64,000 nt of DNA, from positions 18,728,599 to 18,792,598 of the forward strand of contig NC_088309.1 of the NCBI RefSeq assembly GCF_910592395.1. Reading direction: 5' to 3'. Position numbers and translations under genes: made by a program. Below are positions 34,263-46,768 of this stretch, piece after piece. How positions within the stretch are numbered: position 1 is the first letter of the stretch; each line of letters starts with the position of its first letter. This stretch comes from Lineus longissimus (lineage: Eukaryota; Nemertea; Pilidiophora; Heteronemertea; Lineidae). The notes under the pieces were generated by a model that ran no database searches, was not told the origin of the DNA, and saw nothing but the letters and a program-made list of their open reading frames with translations.

Positions 34263-35511
34263 ACATAAATCCGTAATCGTGCCGCGTGTCTTTGTCTCCC
34301 TATATAAAATGTTACTTTGTTCAATAAAACAAAAGGATGACAGATCATTGATGTTTATATAGGATTAAATAGTTCATAAGAGAAAATCTATATAGATATG
34401 TCGAGATTTTGCAAGATTGAATGAAAGACACGTTATTTGTAATAATTTAGGACTCAAACAGATCCTTCTTCGTGCTTTAGCAACAAACAACACATATACG
34501 TGAAGGTATGTAGTCAAAAAGTTACGCAATTTAAATTTTAATACTACATTGTACAGCACGAAAAAAAATTATTATAGGCTATATGCTACTGATAATATTG
34601 GAACCGAGGTACATAAAATCTTAAAATCCAATAGGATTTTGCCGTGAGGAAGATATTAGTATCGTAGCACTGTTCCAGTGAGGAAAAATGATGTCAAAAC
34701 GTCCAATCAGTAGTCAATATAGAATGAAGGAAACTAGCTTATCCCCATTTTGACAAGATTCCTTAAAAATCCGAAAAAATTCGTAGAATCCCGGGAAAGG
34801 AAACTTTCTTTGATCTTCCGACGTTGGTACTTCTTTCGATAAAACAAGGAATGAAAGTCAGTTATTGGTACAGTTAAAACTATAGTATACAACATTTCTC
34901 ATTTGGAAAATTATCAAAAGTATCAAAAAGTCAAAAGGCCAAAGGTCATAATCAATCCTTTGACAGTAGATGACAGAAGTGGCCGCTATATCGATTTGAT
35001 TATATACTGTGATTTGGACAATCAATCAATCAGTTCGTATTGGTTCCAAGATTGGCGACTAGGAAATCTGAATAATTCAGGAGATAATATTCTGATTGTG
35101 AATATATCCGCTGATGGACATCACCAAGGACACTGCCGCAATCAGAGCCCAGAATCCCTGACCAATTAACTGATGTACTTTGATTATGTCAAAACAAAAC
35201 AATTTTAAATTCGGTTACTTATTTGATATCCGTGTATATGATCGATCGTATTTACAATGTAGTTTATCGCACAAGACCATGCCGTTTTTACGAGATGGTG
35301 TGCCTGTACGCGAAATCATATCGACTGGAGAAACTGTGGAGGGAAAAAAAGATTCAGCCTAAACCATATGTTATATTAAGAATTGATAACGACTACCTAC
35401 TGGCACATAGCCTGGTTGATCGCACCTTTTTTGGCCGTATTCTGTCATGACCAACCATTTCGTCGACCGTCCTGAGAGCCACAGTACTGTTAACCGACCG
35501 ACTCACAACGG
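34263..35511. other. No gene recognised
   Basis: Short frames only; no repeat structure seen. Confidence 0.35.
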
Positions 35512-35519
35512 AGGAACTT

Positions 35520-35755
35520 ACGGTGGCTGGGAAAGGACATGGTGATTTTTTTTTTTCAATGACGAAGTTTTTTTAATCTCAGGCGCCTGACTTGGTAAAT
35601 CAGGCGCCTGACTTAGTAACTCAGGCGCCTGAGATAAAAAGAAAACTTCGTCATTCGTAAGTCAGGCACCTGAGATACTATAAGTCATGCAGGCACCTGA
35701 GAAAAAAAAACCTTCGTCATTGAAAAAAATCACCATGTCCTTTCCCAGCCACAGT
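35520..35755. mobile_element. 236-bp MITE with perfect 8-bp target duplication
   Basis: The ends ACGGTGGCTGGGAAAGGACA... and its inverse ...TGTCCTTTCCCAGCCACAGT form inverted repeats of about 50 bp, continuing through GGTGATTTTTTT and AATGACGAAG. They are flanked by AGGAACTT at 35,512-35,519 and again at 35,756-35,763. The middle carries three perfect CAGGCGCCTG palindromes and two CAGGCACCTGA variants. An 8-bp duplication is typical of hAT (also P and Merlin) elements, so a hAT-type source is the likeliest; no coding sequence remains. Confidence 0.88.
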
Positions 35756-35763
35756 AGGAACTT

Positions 35764-36428
35764 TCTCTACATGTTGCAAAATTTTGAATTGACAAAACAT
35801 GCCTTAAAATTCCATCCTTTGGACGGTGCCTGTCATGTGCTTAGCAAGATATGCCGTAATTGCTAGTTTAGTTGAGTTTGTGTGTTCTTGACAGAGTTGA
35901 CATTTATTCACACTGATTTGCATTTCATTGTACAGGATAACTCACAATAAGCCAGAGTTACAGACGTGTTTGGATATTTCTATCCAAAATCTCTTAAGAA
36001 AGCAATGAATTCTAATCGCCTGACTAGAAGAATACATAAAATGCCATCGGAAATTAATGGATTTCGCATGCAGAAACATAAATCTCTAAACCACTTTCTA
36101 TAAATGGGTTTAACTATGCAATGACATTTGTGATTGTCAACTCTTTCTGTTTGTGACCACCACTGAAAATCGTGACAACCATCACGATTCGTCAAAGTTT
36201 TAAAAAAATTAAAAGCATGGTAAATTTTGTGTGGTTGCGCTGAACGAAATTAATCAAATAAACTAGTCGGAAGAAAAACGAGGAAGAAACGTCTACTGAA
36301 TTTAGTGGTACATGTACACCCAGACAATCGTAAAATATACTACACTTGAAGAGATTTGTGTGAAAGTGGTCGGATATGAAACAAACATCGCCATTCAGGA
36401 GATTGTGTAACTTCTTACCATGTAGAAG
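35764..36428. other. No recognisable feature
   Basis: AT-rich with short frames. Confidence 0.35.
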
Positions 36429-36432
36429 TTAC

Positions 36433-36781
36433 AGTTCTATTGAAAACAGCAATAAAAAGCTATCATTGAAGTCACATTTCAAACCTTGGCAATCTTCGTA
36501 TCCAATGTTCCGTGCTGATATTAAAAATGATAAACTTAAGTTCCCTTGGTAAACTGATCGAATAGGGATTTTCTCAACATTCATCACATATAGCATGCGG
36601 CCTTCACTTGCCGACAGCTTTTTCTCCCAATAAAACATAAGTGGTGGAAGATTATTATCTTCGTCGCCTTTACGGAATCGGATCGCAATATTTGAAATAA
36701 ATCTTTTATTTTTCATTTCATGCATATTTAAACGAAGTAGACCGAGGGCGCTCAAACTGAAGAGGTTGGGTGTACGTTCCG
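36433..36781 (-). pseudogene. Possible immunoglobulin V-set-like exon or fragment
   Basis: The minus-strand frame (131 codons from 36,824) resembles a V-set domain in its second half. MFYWEKK suits the C-strand tryptophan, YQGNLSLS suits the D/E strands, and NIGYEDCQGLKCDF suits the F-strand D-x-G-x-Y-x-C motif, although Gly and Tyr are displaced. The B-strand cysteine expected about ten residues before the Trp is not present (IAIRFRKGDED). A splice acceptor (ATCTTTTCAG, exon start 36,781) gives phase 1, which is normal for Ig exons. The candidate donor at 36,433 would leave phase 2. It may be a decayed exon, a diverged receptor domain or coincidence; the length alone is within chance. Confidence 0.3.
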
Positions 36782-36824
36782 CTGAAAAGATTTCCCCGAT
36801 CGATCCGTCAAAAAGAATGACCAT

Positions 36825-37569
36825 TTTGCCAAAGCACAGATGTAGAGCTATCCGTGGTCACAGCGACTTTAAGCAAGAGGGAAACGAAGGCACACTTATC
36901 TACGACTATTTGTTAAGGGGCAAAATAGCCGAAGAAAACTGTAAGATACAGTTTTGAACACAGACAACAGGATTTATCTACATTTATAAGAACCCTCCAT
37001 TTGAGCTGATAATGGTATACGACTTTTATACGTCGACGGCATGTTTGGTGGGGCGTACACCGAGAGGACTGATCTTAATGATATCTGTCTCTACTCCGAA
37101 GAGGGGTCAGCACTCCCTTCATCATATTGAAACAAATGTTAGGTCAGTCTGCCCGGACGCGAAACTATACATGTACCACGGAAACTATGCTGCCTTTGGA
37201 CAATCGCATATTTTGCCTCACAGTGGCACATCACAAGTCATCACTGATAGTCACGTTTTCCGTGAGAATTGTTTTGGGACGGGTACCCGCCCTTAAAGCG
37301 TCTCACGAACGCCGCATCAAAAAGGCATATTTCCCACCAGATTTGTGAGAGACTAATCATCGCTTCTGCCAAACTGCCGCCAATTCATCACAATTGAACG
37401 GGATCCCGATGGCGGCAATGTGAAGTTCTCAACGAAGCTTGGCGCGATTGCGGAGCTCATGGGGCTATTGCCAATAAAACACGGCTACCGAGACAGCTTT
37501 TATCACCCGGAATAATCAGCTGAATTAACATAGAGATTACAAACAAATCTTCGTATTATCTACAGAAAC
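36825..37569. other. No gene recognised
   Basis: Two overlapping frames of 73 and 94 codons at 37,012-37,348, without a signature. Confidence 0.35.
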
Positions 37570-38390
37570 ATTACATTACACACAAGGTCACCATCGCTTA
37601 GATGAAGCTATCATTTTCTGCTCGTTCACCAAACGTCATTACGCGATGGCTTATTTTATTAGGTCATCCATAACATTCGCGCTATACCGTACTGATAACG
37701 TCAAATCAATTGGCTGAAAATTTTATGTTACAGCATCATTCGCATTAAACACAAGGCCATCATCATTGACCGTTCCGACTAGGCGATCATTTTCTGTTCG
37801 TTCACCAACAAACGTCCTGACAGGATGGCTTATTTTATCAACCCATCCATAACATTTGCGCTATGCCACTTTGATAACGTCAATAATATTGGCTGGAAAA
37901 AACCCTGTATAAGTTACAGCATCTTTCGAATTAAACACAAGGCCATCATGATTGACCGTTCCGAGGAGGCGATCATATTCTGCTTGTTCACTAACAAACG
38001 TCATGACGAGATGGCTTATTTTATCAAGCCATCCATAACATTTGCGCTATGCCATTTTGATAACGTCAATAATATTTGCTGGAAAAAAGCCTGTATAAGT
38101 TACAGCATCATTTGAATTAAACACAAGGCCATCATCATTGACCGTTCCGACGAGGCGATCATATTCTGCTTGTTCACCAACAACGTCATGGCGGGACGGC
38201 TTATTTTATCAAACCATCCATAACATTCGCGCTATGCCATTTTGATAACGTCAATAATATTTGCTGGAAAAAAACCTGTATAAGTACAGCAACATTCGAA
38301 TTAAACATAAGGTCATCACTATTGACCGGTTAGATGAAGCCATCATTACTCCTTTTTATCATCACATTATATTGACAGGGTACCTTATTA
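37570..38390. repeat. Tandem array, about 185-bp unit, four to five copies
   Basis: The anchor ACAAGGCCATCAT...GACCGTTCCGA recurs at 37,581, 37,750, 37,936, 38,122 and 38,306. Each is followed by GGCTTATTTTATCA, CCATCCATAACATT, GCGCTATGCCA and GATAACGTCAAT. The outer units are the most diverged and the inner two the most alike, the usual pattern of array homogenisation by unequal exchange. The 96-codon frame at 37,825 simply reads through two units. Confidence 0.93.
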
Positions 38391-38667
38391 TCATCAATAG
38401 CAATTGGGACGCCGTATATCTTTGATGACCACCATACAATGTAGTTTGGCTGCTGTGGCGTGATGGGCCGGTTATCACCACTGCGCAGTGGGTATTAAGA
38501 AATAGCAATATGAGGCACGAGCTCGGGGAAACACTATTATAGATCATCTGTCATTCTTTTTCGCACATTCTATCAACCACGGCTTTCCAAATTACGTATT
38601 TTTTTCCAAAAAAGGCTGTCCAGGCTATGTTCTTAATGGGTTACGTTATCCAACAGGAAATTGCGAC

Positions 38668-38885
38668 TACTGTAAGCGGTTATATTTTCGCGGGCGTTTA
38701 TAATCGCGAATTTCTCGAATAACCCCAATTCGCGAAAAGAAAAACACGAAAAATTAGTTTTTTTCTATTGGAAACCGAAAGAATAGCCATCAGGCGAAAT
38801 AAAAACGTCGTTTTTTAGGAATTTTCGCGAATTCCAAAAAAAGATAGGCGCAAACGTTTTTAGGTTCGCTCGGTATATTAAAAAA
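38668..38885. mobile_element. TTTTCGCG-rich element, copy 3
   Basis: It begins TACTGTAAGCGGTTATATTTT followed by CGCGGGCG and carries TCGCGAATTTC, AATTCGCGAAAAG and TTTTCGCGAATTCC. The left tip agrees with the inverse of the right tip of the 28 kb copy (TTTACAGT). Its own right tip is not recognisable, so this copy may be truncated. Confidence 0.5.
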
Positions 38886-39461
38886 AATTTACAAAGATAT
38901 ACATGTTCTGTTGGGTATTTTATTTCGTATTTCTTTAAAAGCAATTATTTTGTTATGAAATAAATGTACATGTACTGGTATAAAATCATTAGACAGATTC
39001 TGGTTTGCCGCGTCGTCGTACATCGGCTAAAATGAAGTCCTAATAATGTATCAACTTTGAATATCAAACATCTTTCGGTAATAAATCCTTCTGCTCTACG
39101 TGTGAAAAGATTCGAAATCGTGAACTCCGAGTATTACGAGGCAAGTCCAGTTTCCGAGCATCTCGTATTCTTGAGTTAAGAGTCCCCCGATCGCGTACGT
39201 CTGGAAGTAAACATGCTGCCTTGTTTTATAAACGCAGGTTAGTTCTTATTTGGCTAGGGTATTCGGATCTAGAGATCTTTGGGAACAGATGGTCCAAATT
39301 TCATATCAAAACCTCCATCCAGCAAGCCGCCGTAAGCAAAAAGATTTTTTTGAGTTGTTTGCTTATTTTCCGGTCTCTTGCGTGTATTTGCCATGTGAGC
39401 AGAGCTAACATGGTGCGTGGCCTTGGAAACTGTCCACGATCATGACGATAGGCCCAGTATG
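38886..39461. other. No gene recognised
   Basis: A 74-codon frame at 39,221 without signature; otherwise nothing. Confidence 0.35.
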
Positions 39462-39709
39462 CAATAGTGGGAGCCTTTTTTTACCGACTTATTAACGGTT
39501 TCTCTAACTTTTTTCTGATTTATCCGACATTTCTCCGACATTGTCCGACTTTTCCCCGACTTTTTCCTGATTTATCCGACATTTCTCCGAGATTGTCCGA
39601 CTTTTCCCGGCTTCGTCCAAAACGTCGGACAATGTCGGAGAATCGTCGGATGAATCAGGAAAAAGTTAGAGAAACCGTTAATTAGTCGGATAAAGCCTCC
39701 CACTAGTGA
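39462..39709. mobile_element. Non-autonomous CACTA/EnSpm-like element, copy 2 (short)
   Basis: At 248 bp this is almost only the two tips: CAATAGTGGGAGCC...CTCCCACTAGTG. The same GGTTTCTCTAACTTTTT and GTCCGACTTTTCCCCGAC words are inverted in the right half. A TTTATCCGACATTTCTCCGA segment is duplicated. The flanks are ATG and ATT, so the target duplication is imperfect. The left tip has a CACTA to CAATA change. Confidence 0.78.
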
Positions 39710-42700
39710 TTTCTAGAACCTAAAGCAAATACGCGTATTTGCTTATTTAATACAAACTGCAGTACCGTTACATGCCCGGAGAAAGACGTTTTTGCGGAGG
39801 AACGACTCGGAATTCAGGAGAACAAGATGCACGCGGACCAAAGACTTTCATCGTGATGCTCGGTATAATGATTTAGATTCTCCAGGGTGGATCCTACCCA
39901 CAAAAACTGAGTGTATGTTTTGTAAATCGTGCTGATGAGATTTACACGTTCCTTTCGTCACTATTGCCACTCTTCCAAAATGGCGGCTAGGATAGCCATC
40001 TTCATAGTTCCATTAAAACCTTATGCTTAAATCAACATAATTTAAGCCGTGTGGCCTTGTGGCCCAGAAATTGGGTCTTTGCTTTGACACAAATGTATCT
40101 CAGGGCACATCTCCCGGCAGTAAACGTACAAAAAAGGAATTAAACTTGTCCGAAATGAACCGGCGGTGGGTTCCGTCTTCAATCGACATCATGATATACG
40201 CAGTGATCGATATTTAGAAAAAGCGACGCGGAGGCCTCGGGTTTGACAGCTGATCATTTCTCATCATCATCTCACCACAAGTTCAATAAAAAATATTTAA
40301 TACGATGTGATCTACATCATATTACGATGCAATTTAAATATATGTTTAAAAAGTCACTTTTTGGCCTCAAGACGGATTGTGGCTTTGTGTTTATTTAAAC
40401 TCGGCTGATAATTGGAGAATTTCTTGCATGCAACGTTAACAAATTTCTGGATTTATTTCTGGAACGAAACGGACTTAGGGAATTTGAACCTCCATCATCA
40501 TCCTCCACCCATTCAGTGGACTTTTATCAGCATGGATATTTTGAACCCGAGCCCTCAAAATATTCTGGGGAACCTTGTGCACTCAGATAGTGATATTGCA
40601 ACAAACTGCTCTAGGCTGACTAAAGCCGTCCACCAATTCATTTTTTCAGAAATCGCCAACGAAATAGGTGAATTTGCTTGAATGGTCACTTTGTTACCAT
40701 CAACATGACATTCTTCCTCAAAACAGAAGCCACTCAATCATTTAGCCATGAGGGAATACATTCCACTGAAGCAGTCAAGTGCATTAAATGTTCTTTTGAA
40801 GTCGAAACACAACTGCGGAATGCATGGCTTTGACACCCATGTTGGTGGTTTTTAAGCTTCATGCAAATTTTGGATATCATCTTGGCCGCGACAGAGTTTT
40901 TTAAAACAGAACATGGTACCTTCGGCTGCCGAAAATCTCCATCTACATGTAGCATTATCAAAACGACGATCAGAATCGATTAATCAAGTGACCATCTTTC
41001 CTGACTAACTAGGTGTATCATGCCAAGTTATGCTCCATGATTCAGAACAATTCAGAGCAGAAACCGAACTAAAAGTCTGTGTAGAGATAGCGACCAATTG
41101 GCATTCTTCGAAAGATTGGCAGCTACCAGAACACAATTTTTGATTCGGTGGAGCAGTCAAAAAAGTTCCCTCAGAAGAAAGTTTCCGTCCCAACTATACG
41201 GCGACGGATAAAGGTATGAGGCTCTACCTTTAAATAGAGTTTATGACCGTCAAAATCGCGTAGTGTCCTAGGTCATTACATATAAACTTTTACACCAGCA
41301 GCGATAAATGTACGGAAATAATGCATTGATCGTGTAGCTAATTCCATTTGGCTATGGTGATGAAGACAGTTAGAATCCCCTCTTCTCCCCGCTGGCAACT
41401 GCAACTCATGTTGCCGATTCTTCGCCAGCAGTCACCAATACCGCTGCCATTGATGGCTAAACAGGAATGAGAGATTCAATCGAGGCAACGAATTATTCGA
41501 GATGTCTGAATATAGCTCTTGGGTGATGGGACTAAAATTGGACAATGAATAATTCGAGGAGCAGATCTGATCGTTGGCAGTTTTTGCAATTACAAGCAAG
41601 CTGGTAAGAATATCCACCAGCAATATAGTAACTGCTTTTCGATCTCTTTCGAAGGACGGTCATGAGCAGCATGTACCAATGTTTGAAGTAGTAAGGCTTG
41701 TTCTCAGAGGCCGTGTCGTCTTTTGATTTATCCCCTTTAAAGGGAGACTGGGGACTGGTGCTTTCATGCAGCCGCCTATACGTGTCTCTACTACCTCACA
41801 CAGCCATGACAGCCAGCGCACAAAGGATGGTTTTAGTGTTGGTGTCATGAACGTATCGGAAATTATGATCGCCAGAATACTGTCGGACAAACATCTTAGG
41901 CAGGGCATCTATAGACTGTTTCACAGGGGAAGGTCATTTCTCCTGTTCAGCGGGCTCATTCATGGTTCCTCAGAGTACTAAAAGGCACGTGGAACCCGGT
42001 ATATCTTTTGCAGCTTTTCACCTGTTACCTTACCGCACCGCATCGAGACAGAAAGGGTGGAGCGATAAACGTTAAGCCAAAGCGCCTCGGGTTTGGGCGG
42101 GGCTGTCTAGATTTCATTATACAGAGACACAACAGTGGCGTGATAAGTTCAGTTCTACTGCACCTAAAATTTGGCACGCTGTTCGCACAAATCATTTTAA
42201 AAACTCTTCGAGCGTTCCCTCGAATTAACACAGCACGTGGAATTCGATAGCGCGAGACCACTACCACCAAAACGAGGCACTATTTAAATGCTGGCATTGG
42301 AATCAAAGTATGTTAGAATGTTACTTTACTACAACCTCGAATTTGTCATCGGATAATATGTCCACGTGAATGATACAATACCCATTTTTCAGCCTAATAT
42401 TTATTTGGCCAGCAATCTGCCAACATCAACACTCCACCGTCAGAAGAATGCGCTGTGACGAACCTGTTAGAACCAAATTATGCCAGAATTGTCTTGATAG
42501 TCTTTCGAATAACATAATCAGTATTCTTGCCAACTGTTCGTTTCACTTGGGAATATCATTGTATCTTGTTGAGCGAGATTGCCGCACCATCTGATCCATA
42601 AGAGATGATTAAAGCTGCATGTTCTGCAATAGTTGGTGAAAATTGGCTGCTGCAAGATTCAGGGAATATTTAAACAAACCCTTACATTTTTGCTGTTTTT

Positions 42701-42840
42701 TGTGCATCAAATCCCGTAAGCTTGACAATTTTTTATACGGAGTGGCAAAAAACAGTAATGGTTTGCCCGTTTGTTTGCACTGTTCTTGTCTTTTGTACCA
42801 ATTTATAAATGGGAGTAGGAGTTTTAAAAATTAGATAATT
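39710..42840. other. No gene recognised
   Basis: Many frames of 60-90 codons on both strands (for example 40,412, 41,660, 41,766 and 42,008) overlap one another and lack signatures. A GC box (GGGCGGGGC, about 42,097-42,105) lies in a CpG-richer patch at 42,000-42,260 with an 80-codon frame on each strand. I see no splice structure to support an exon. Confidence 0.35.
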
Positions 42841-42844
42841 TTAT

Positions 42845-43060
42845 CAAACTTTGGAAAATAAACCCAGATGTTCTCTTCGATCGTGTTTTTGTGTGCATCG
42901 AATTACAATTGACTCTTCTTTAATCAGACTCGTAATCTAACGGATCACCTTTTCCCTGGACTGATTATTTTCCCTTCCTCCGCCTTGCTATAGGAAATTT
43001 TAAAAGAAATTGTTATTTAAGCTTTGGGAAGTGAACCCCGATGTTTCGTTCGCCTTGTTC
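42845..43060. repeat. Diverged duplication at about 171-bp spacing
   Basis: AACTTTGGAAAATAAACCCAG with GATGTTCTCTTCGATCGTG near 42,847 resembles AGCTTTGGGAAGTGAACCCC with GATGTTTCGTTCGCCTTG near 43,020. Only one short block is alike in each copy. Confidence 0.35.
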
Positions 43061-45300
43061 GCGGTGTCAGTACATGTATTGGAGGAATCCTGCGTGCTAC
43101 ATTTTTACTCTCTAACGGGCCGGGCGAAGTGATTACCGGTCTGCATTCATTTCGTTCCGCCACATAGAGAGGACATGTAGGTAGGGTTCCAGAGTCTCAC
43201 GTACCATGGCCTTCCACATGCTTCTCTACCTTGCATGGTTCACCATTTGCAGTATATACTTTAACTCGAATTTTCCAAATTAATTTCAATTTATCTTATC
43301 AGTAATACGTTCTTTGGTTTGCTTCTTGTCTTCTGCTTTAACAAAGGGCATTAACCTAGGCTCATATATCTTAGACTAATGACCATACAATGACTCCATT
43401 ATCGTAAATCGAGAGTGTGTCACGAGGGACACAGAGGCGTGCAGTGTATATAATCATAGAAATTACATTTAAAGAGAAAACTTTTCGTACTGTAGTATCT
43501 GTGACTGCTGATAGGGAGATTACAGACAAGAGCCAGGTGGGGTCAGATAACGGTTTAACGAATTTCCCGATAGGTGTGTTTTATCTATTGATCAGGCTTC
43601 ATCTTGGCCTCACCACCTCGGACTAGACCTTCAGGCCGGCGAAACTGCGTCGCACGATCTTTGACAAAGCGGCGAAAGATTACATGGATGACCCTGGCTG
43701 TAAGAATGTTTATTACGAGGCACGGACATGTATTAGCATATGAAATGTTCAGCTAGTAAATACTTACTTTCATTGGGTCATCCTGTATTTAACCACCGAC
43801 TCTAGTGTTGATACCAATTATCATTATTATTATTGTTTATTTCGTAAAGCAGTATACAATTTTAAATACAAACAGAAGTAGTGCATTCGTGCAATTGGTG
43901 CGACGGCGACAGAAATTACAATCCGATGGATTTAAAGAGATCAAAATGAACACACATGATAATGATAAGAATGAAGAGGATGGGTCACAAAGTGTGATAT
44001 TTAGAAGTTTAGTCTATACATAGCATGTCAATGATAGTAGATATTTCCTCCTGAGAAATTAATTCATCCCCAAAGTCCCTCATAGATAAAAGTTATGTTA
44101 TTTGTTGTCCCCCACGATCTAAGTCGATGTCATCAAAGGCTGGTACTGGTATTTGGGTATTTAACACACAAAAGGAATAAAGTCATATACATGTATATCA
44201 ATCATCAACACTTACCGCCCCATCTTGATTGCGTTGGTTTTTCCTTCGACAGAATATCACCTTCGACTCATTTCCTTTGTTATCCTTTATGTCGAGATAA
44301 TGCAACCGCTCTCCTATTACTAGTAGAATTATCCCCAATCTAACTTCGCTTAACTGTCACGCAGATTAATCCGATCCCCTCCATATAATCCAATAATAAT
44401 TCGAGGTGGCATCAGTTTTTGTCAGCAGGAGCAAGAACTATTTATAGGTCGACCTTCCTCCGAGAAGCTGCGTCGGTTGAGTGCCGAATCCTCGGCCGCT
44501 ATCCCGCCGCGAAACAACGCTCCACAGTCAAGTCGACGACTGGCGCCGAATAAGTCCCGCAAATATGGCCCAAATTAGATTTCCGTATGTCTTTGAACCA
44601 ATATTCGGCGGATGCAAATTCCCTGTCCCTGCGGGCTTGCACAATCTCACAGATCTGAAGGCAGTTCGCCTCGAGTGTTTAACTCCATGACGATAAAAAC
44701 CTTGCCGGTAGATTCTGTATCAGGACGTGTGATGGGGATTAATTGTTAACAGTGAATTTCTGAGTAGCGGGACGACATGGTATATGCTGCCAGTGTCTTT
44801 GGCATCTGTCAAAATGGGACTCTGAACGACGCAATTAATATAGCTTTTCTTCTAACGGTTGTTGCCAGTTGTATTAGTGGATGTGGCAAAGAAAATGTCA
44901 TGGGACACATAAAAATACATCGTATTGCGTTCCTTTGGCGTTTGTCGCTATAAGTACAACGGTTGTTGCACTGAATTGAAAGGCGATTCAAGTTATTTTC
45001 AAAAGTCTATGAACTCGGCGATACACAGAGCACTCTTGTCGTGCTGATTGTAGTTATTCTTGAATCAGCTCAGCATTCGTGGCAGAGTCTGGCAGGTGAC
45101 CTAAATATGATTGACCTAATCACGAAATGCTCTATCATATGTATACATGTATACGCAAATCTATACGTGGTGTCGCCAACTGAAGAAATGACGATTTTGG
45201 AAATGCTTATTTTAGACAAACTTATGCCACAGTCAGGTTTTTCCGAAAAATGTAATCTTTAAGAAGGCCATCGACATAATATTTAAACCGTTAGTGCCTA
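43061..45300. other. No gene recognised; possible TATA site near 44,430
   Basis: At 44,425-44,560 a TATA-like ACTATTTATAGG is followed by a CpG-rich stretch that contains a 69-codon frame. This could be a promoter and first exon, but there is no donor site or domain to confirm it. Elsewhere only short frames. Confidence 0.3.
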
Positions 45301-45301
45301 A

Positions 45302-45380
45302 CGTACACATACATGTGCACATGTGCACATGTGCACATGTGCACATGTACACATACACATACACATACATGTATGTGTAC
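45302..45380. repeat. Compound microsatellite of alternating purine-pyrimidine
   Basis: ACATGTGC is repeated about five times, followed by ACACAT repeats and TACATGTATGTGTACG. The strict alternation of purines and pyrimidines over about 75 bases favours Z-DNA, and the palindromic unit favours hairpins. Confidence 0.9.
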
Positions 45381-46768
45381 GCTTGTTTAATAGCAAATAC
45401 TACGTATATGATTAAACTTCATTTTCGTTCCATGTTTATCCGAAACGCCATGGTAACCTTCCCCTCATTAGCCTAACAAGTGTGTCAGGACGCCACTAAC
45501 AGAGTATTTATTTCACAGCCAATACTGTCGTCAACATAAATCGATACTAGACTGTTTCACAAACGCGTACATGTAATTATAAAAACATGATCATAAAGAA
45601 AAGATAGTCGGACCTAAAAACGGCGAACTACCGTATTTCGATAATTTTAATTAAAACGGTTCGTTGCTGACTACAGGTGTGCTGGTAATATCTCTACGAT
45701 GAAGATCTATGGGCATCTGTACCGCTTCGTGTTAGCATTGAGGCTACTCCTATACTCCGTTGTAGACTGTTATGCAAATATGCTAGTTTCAGCGCATTTG
45801 CTAGCATAATGCGCTACGGCCACAAGAAATATTAGTACTATGAACACGTGCGACGTACTGAGGCCCTTCATATTGAAGCCTTCGAACGAATTATTTACCG
45901 ATAAATAATCACCTTCATGCCTGCCGAAAACGACACACACCCAGCCCCACGCAAAAAAAGATATCAAATGTTCGTCTTATAGAAATGGTCATATTTCATA
46001 TAGTTATTATCATTTGTAGTTATTTCCCGTTGCGCTCCTGTCGATGTTGTCAATATGTACGCCTTTAAAAAATAAATGCAGCAGCCCACACATGTGCAGC
46101 TACCATGTGTTCGAGCACAAAGCAATATTCACATCCAAGAATAAGACCAAAACTATCAGAGCTCGCTCGGCATATGTTTTTTGGTAAAACCCCGATTCCA
46201 TGTCGACGTTGGAGCAAATCATCAAATATTTTTTAACAAATGTTCACGAAGTAAGTTGTCATTAACTTGCAGTATGACTTTTAAAAACAAAGATTTGTTA
46301 CTGTCACCAACCCTAGCTCAAAACTATCCCTTGAAGTTCATCGTTTGATTTTTGATCATTATCGCTTCAAATAAAAATTTCAAAGAAGACATTCTATACA
46401 TTCGTCACAACAAAGGATAGTGCCTGATTCAAAGCCGTTGTAAACGAATTTTGACCAGAGGCAGTAGACTGAGCATGAAGATTGATCAAATGAGTGGTTG
46501 GTCGACACGACCGCCTGGAAACGAAGGATGGAAGGATGCCAGTGCTAGCCAGACAAAGACAGCCCATCCTCTGCCTACCTGCGCATAACTCCTCAAAGCC
46601 ACACTCGGTCAACGCCATTAGAGGTAACTATCGCCCAGCCCTCCAAACAGCTCACTCACCATGGTGTACGTTCCACCTTGAGTTGCCGTATGCAAAATTG
46701 TAACAAAAAATCAAATAAATGAAGAAAAAAAATGTTCAATATGATTCCAGGTTTCATTTGCAGATGTT
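45381..46768. other. No gene recognised
   Basis: Short frames only. A 33-codon signal-like minus-strand frame at 45,770-45,871 was considered and rejected. Confidence 0.35.

Noticed and set aside
37570-38390. CRISPR-like array
   Set aside because: Units are repeated along their whole 185 bases with no short conserved repeats and unique spacers, and the DNA is plainly animal.
45770-45871. 33-codon minus-strand frame with a signal-peptide-like start
   Set aside because: It ends at a stop directly after the leader with no splice donor before it, so there would be no mature product.
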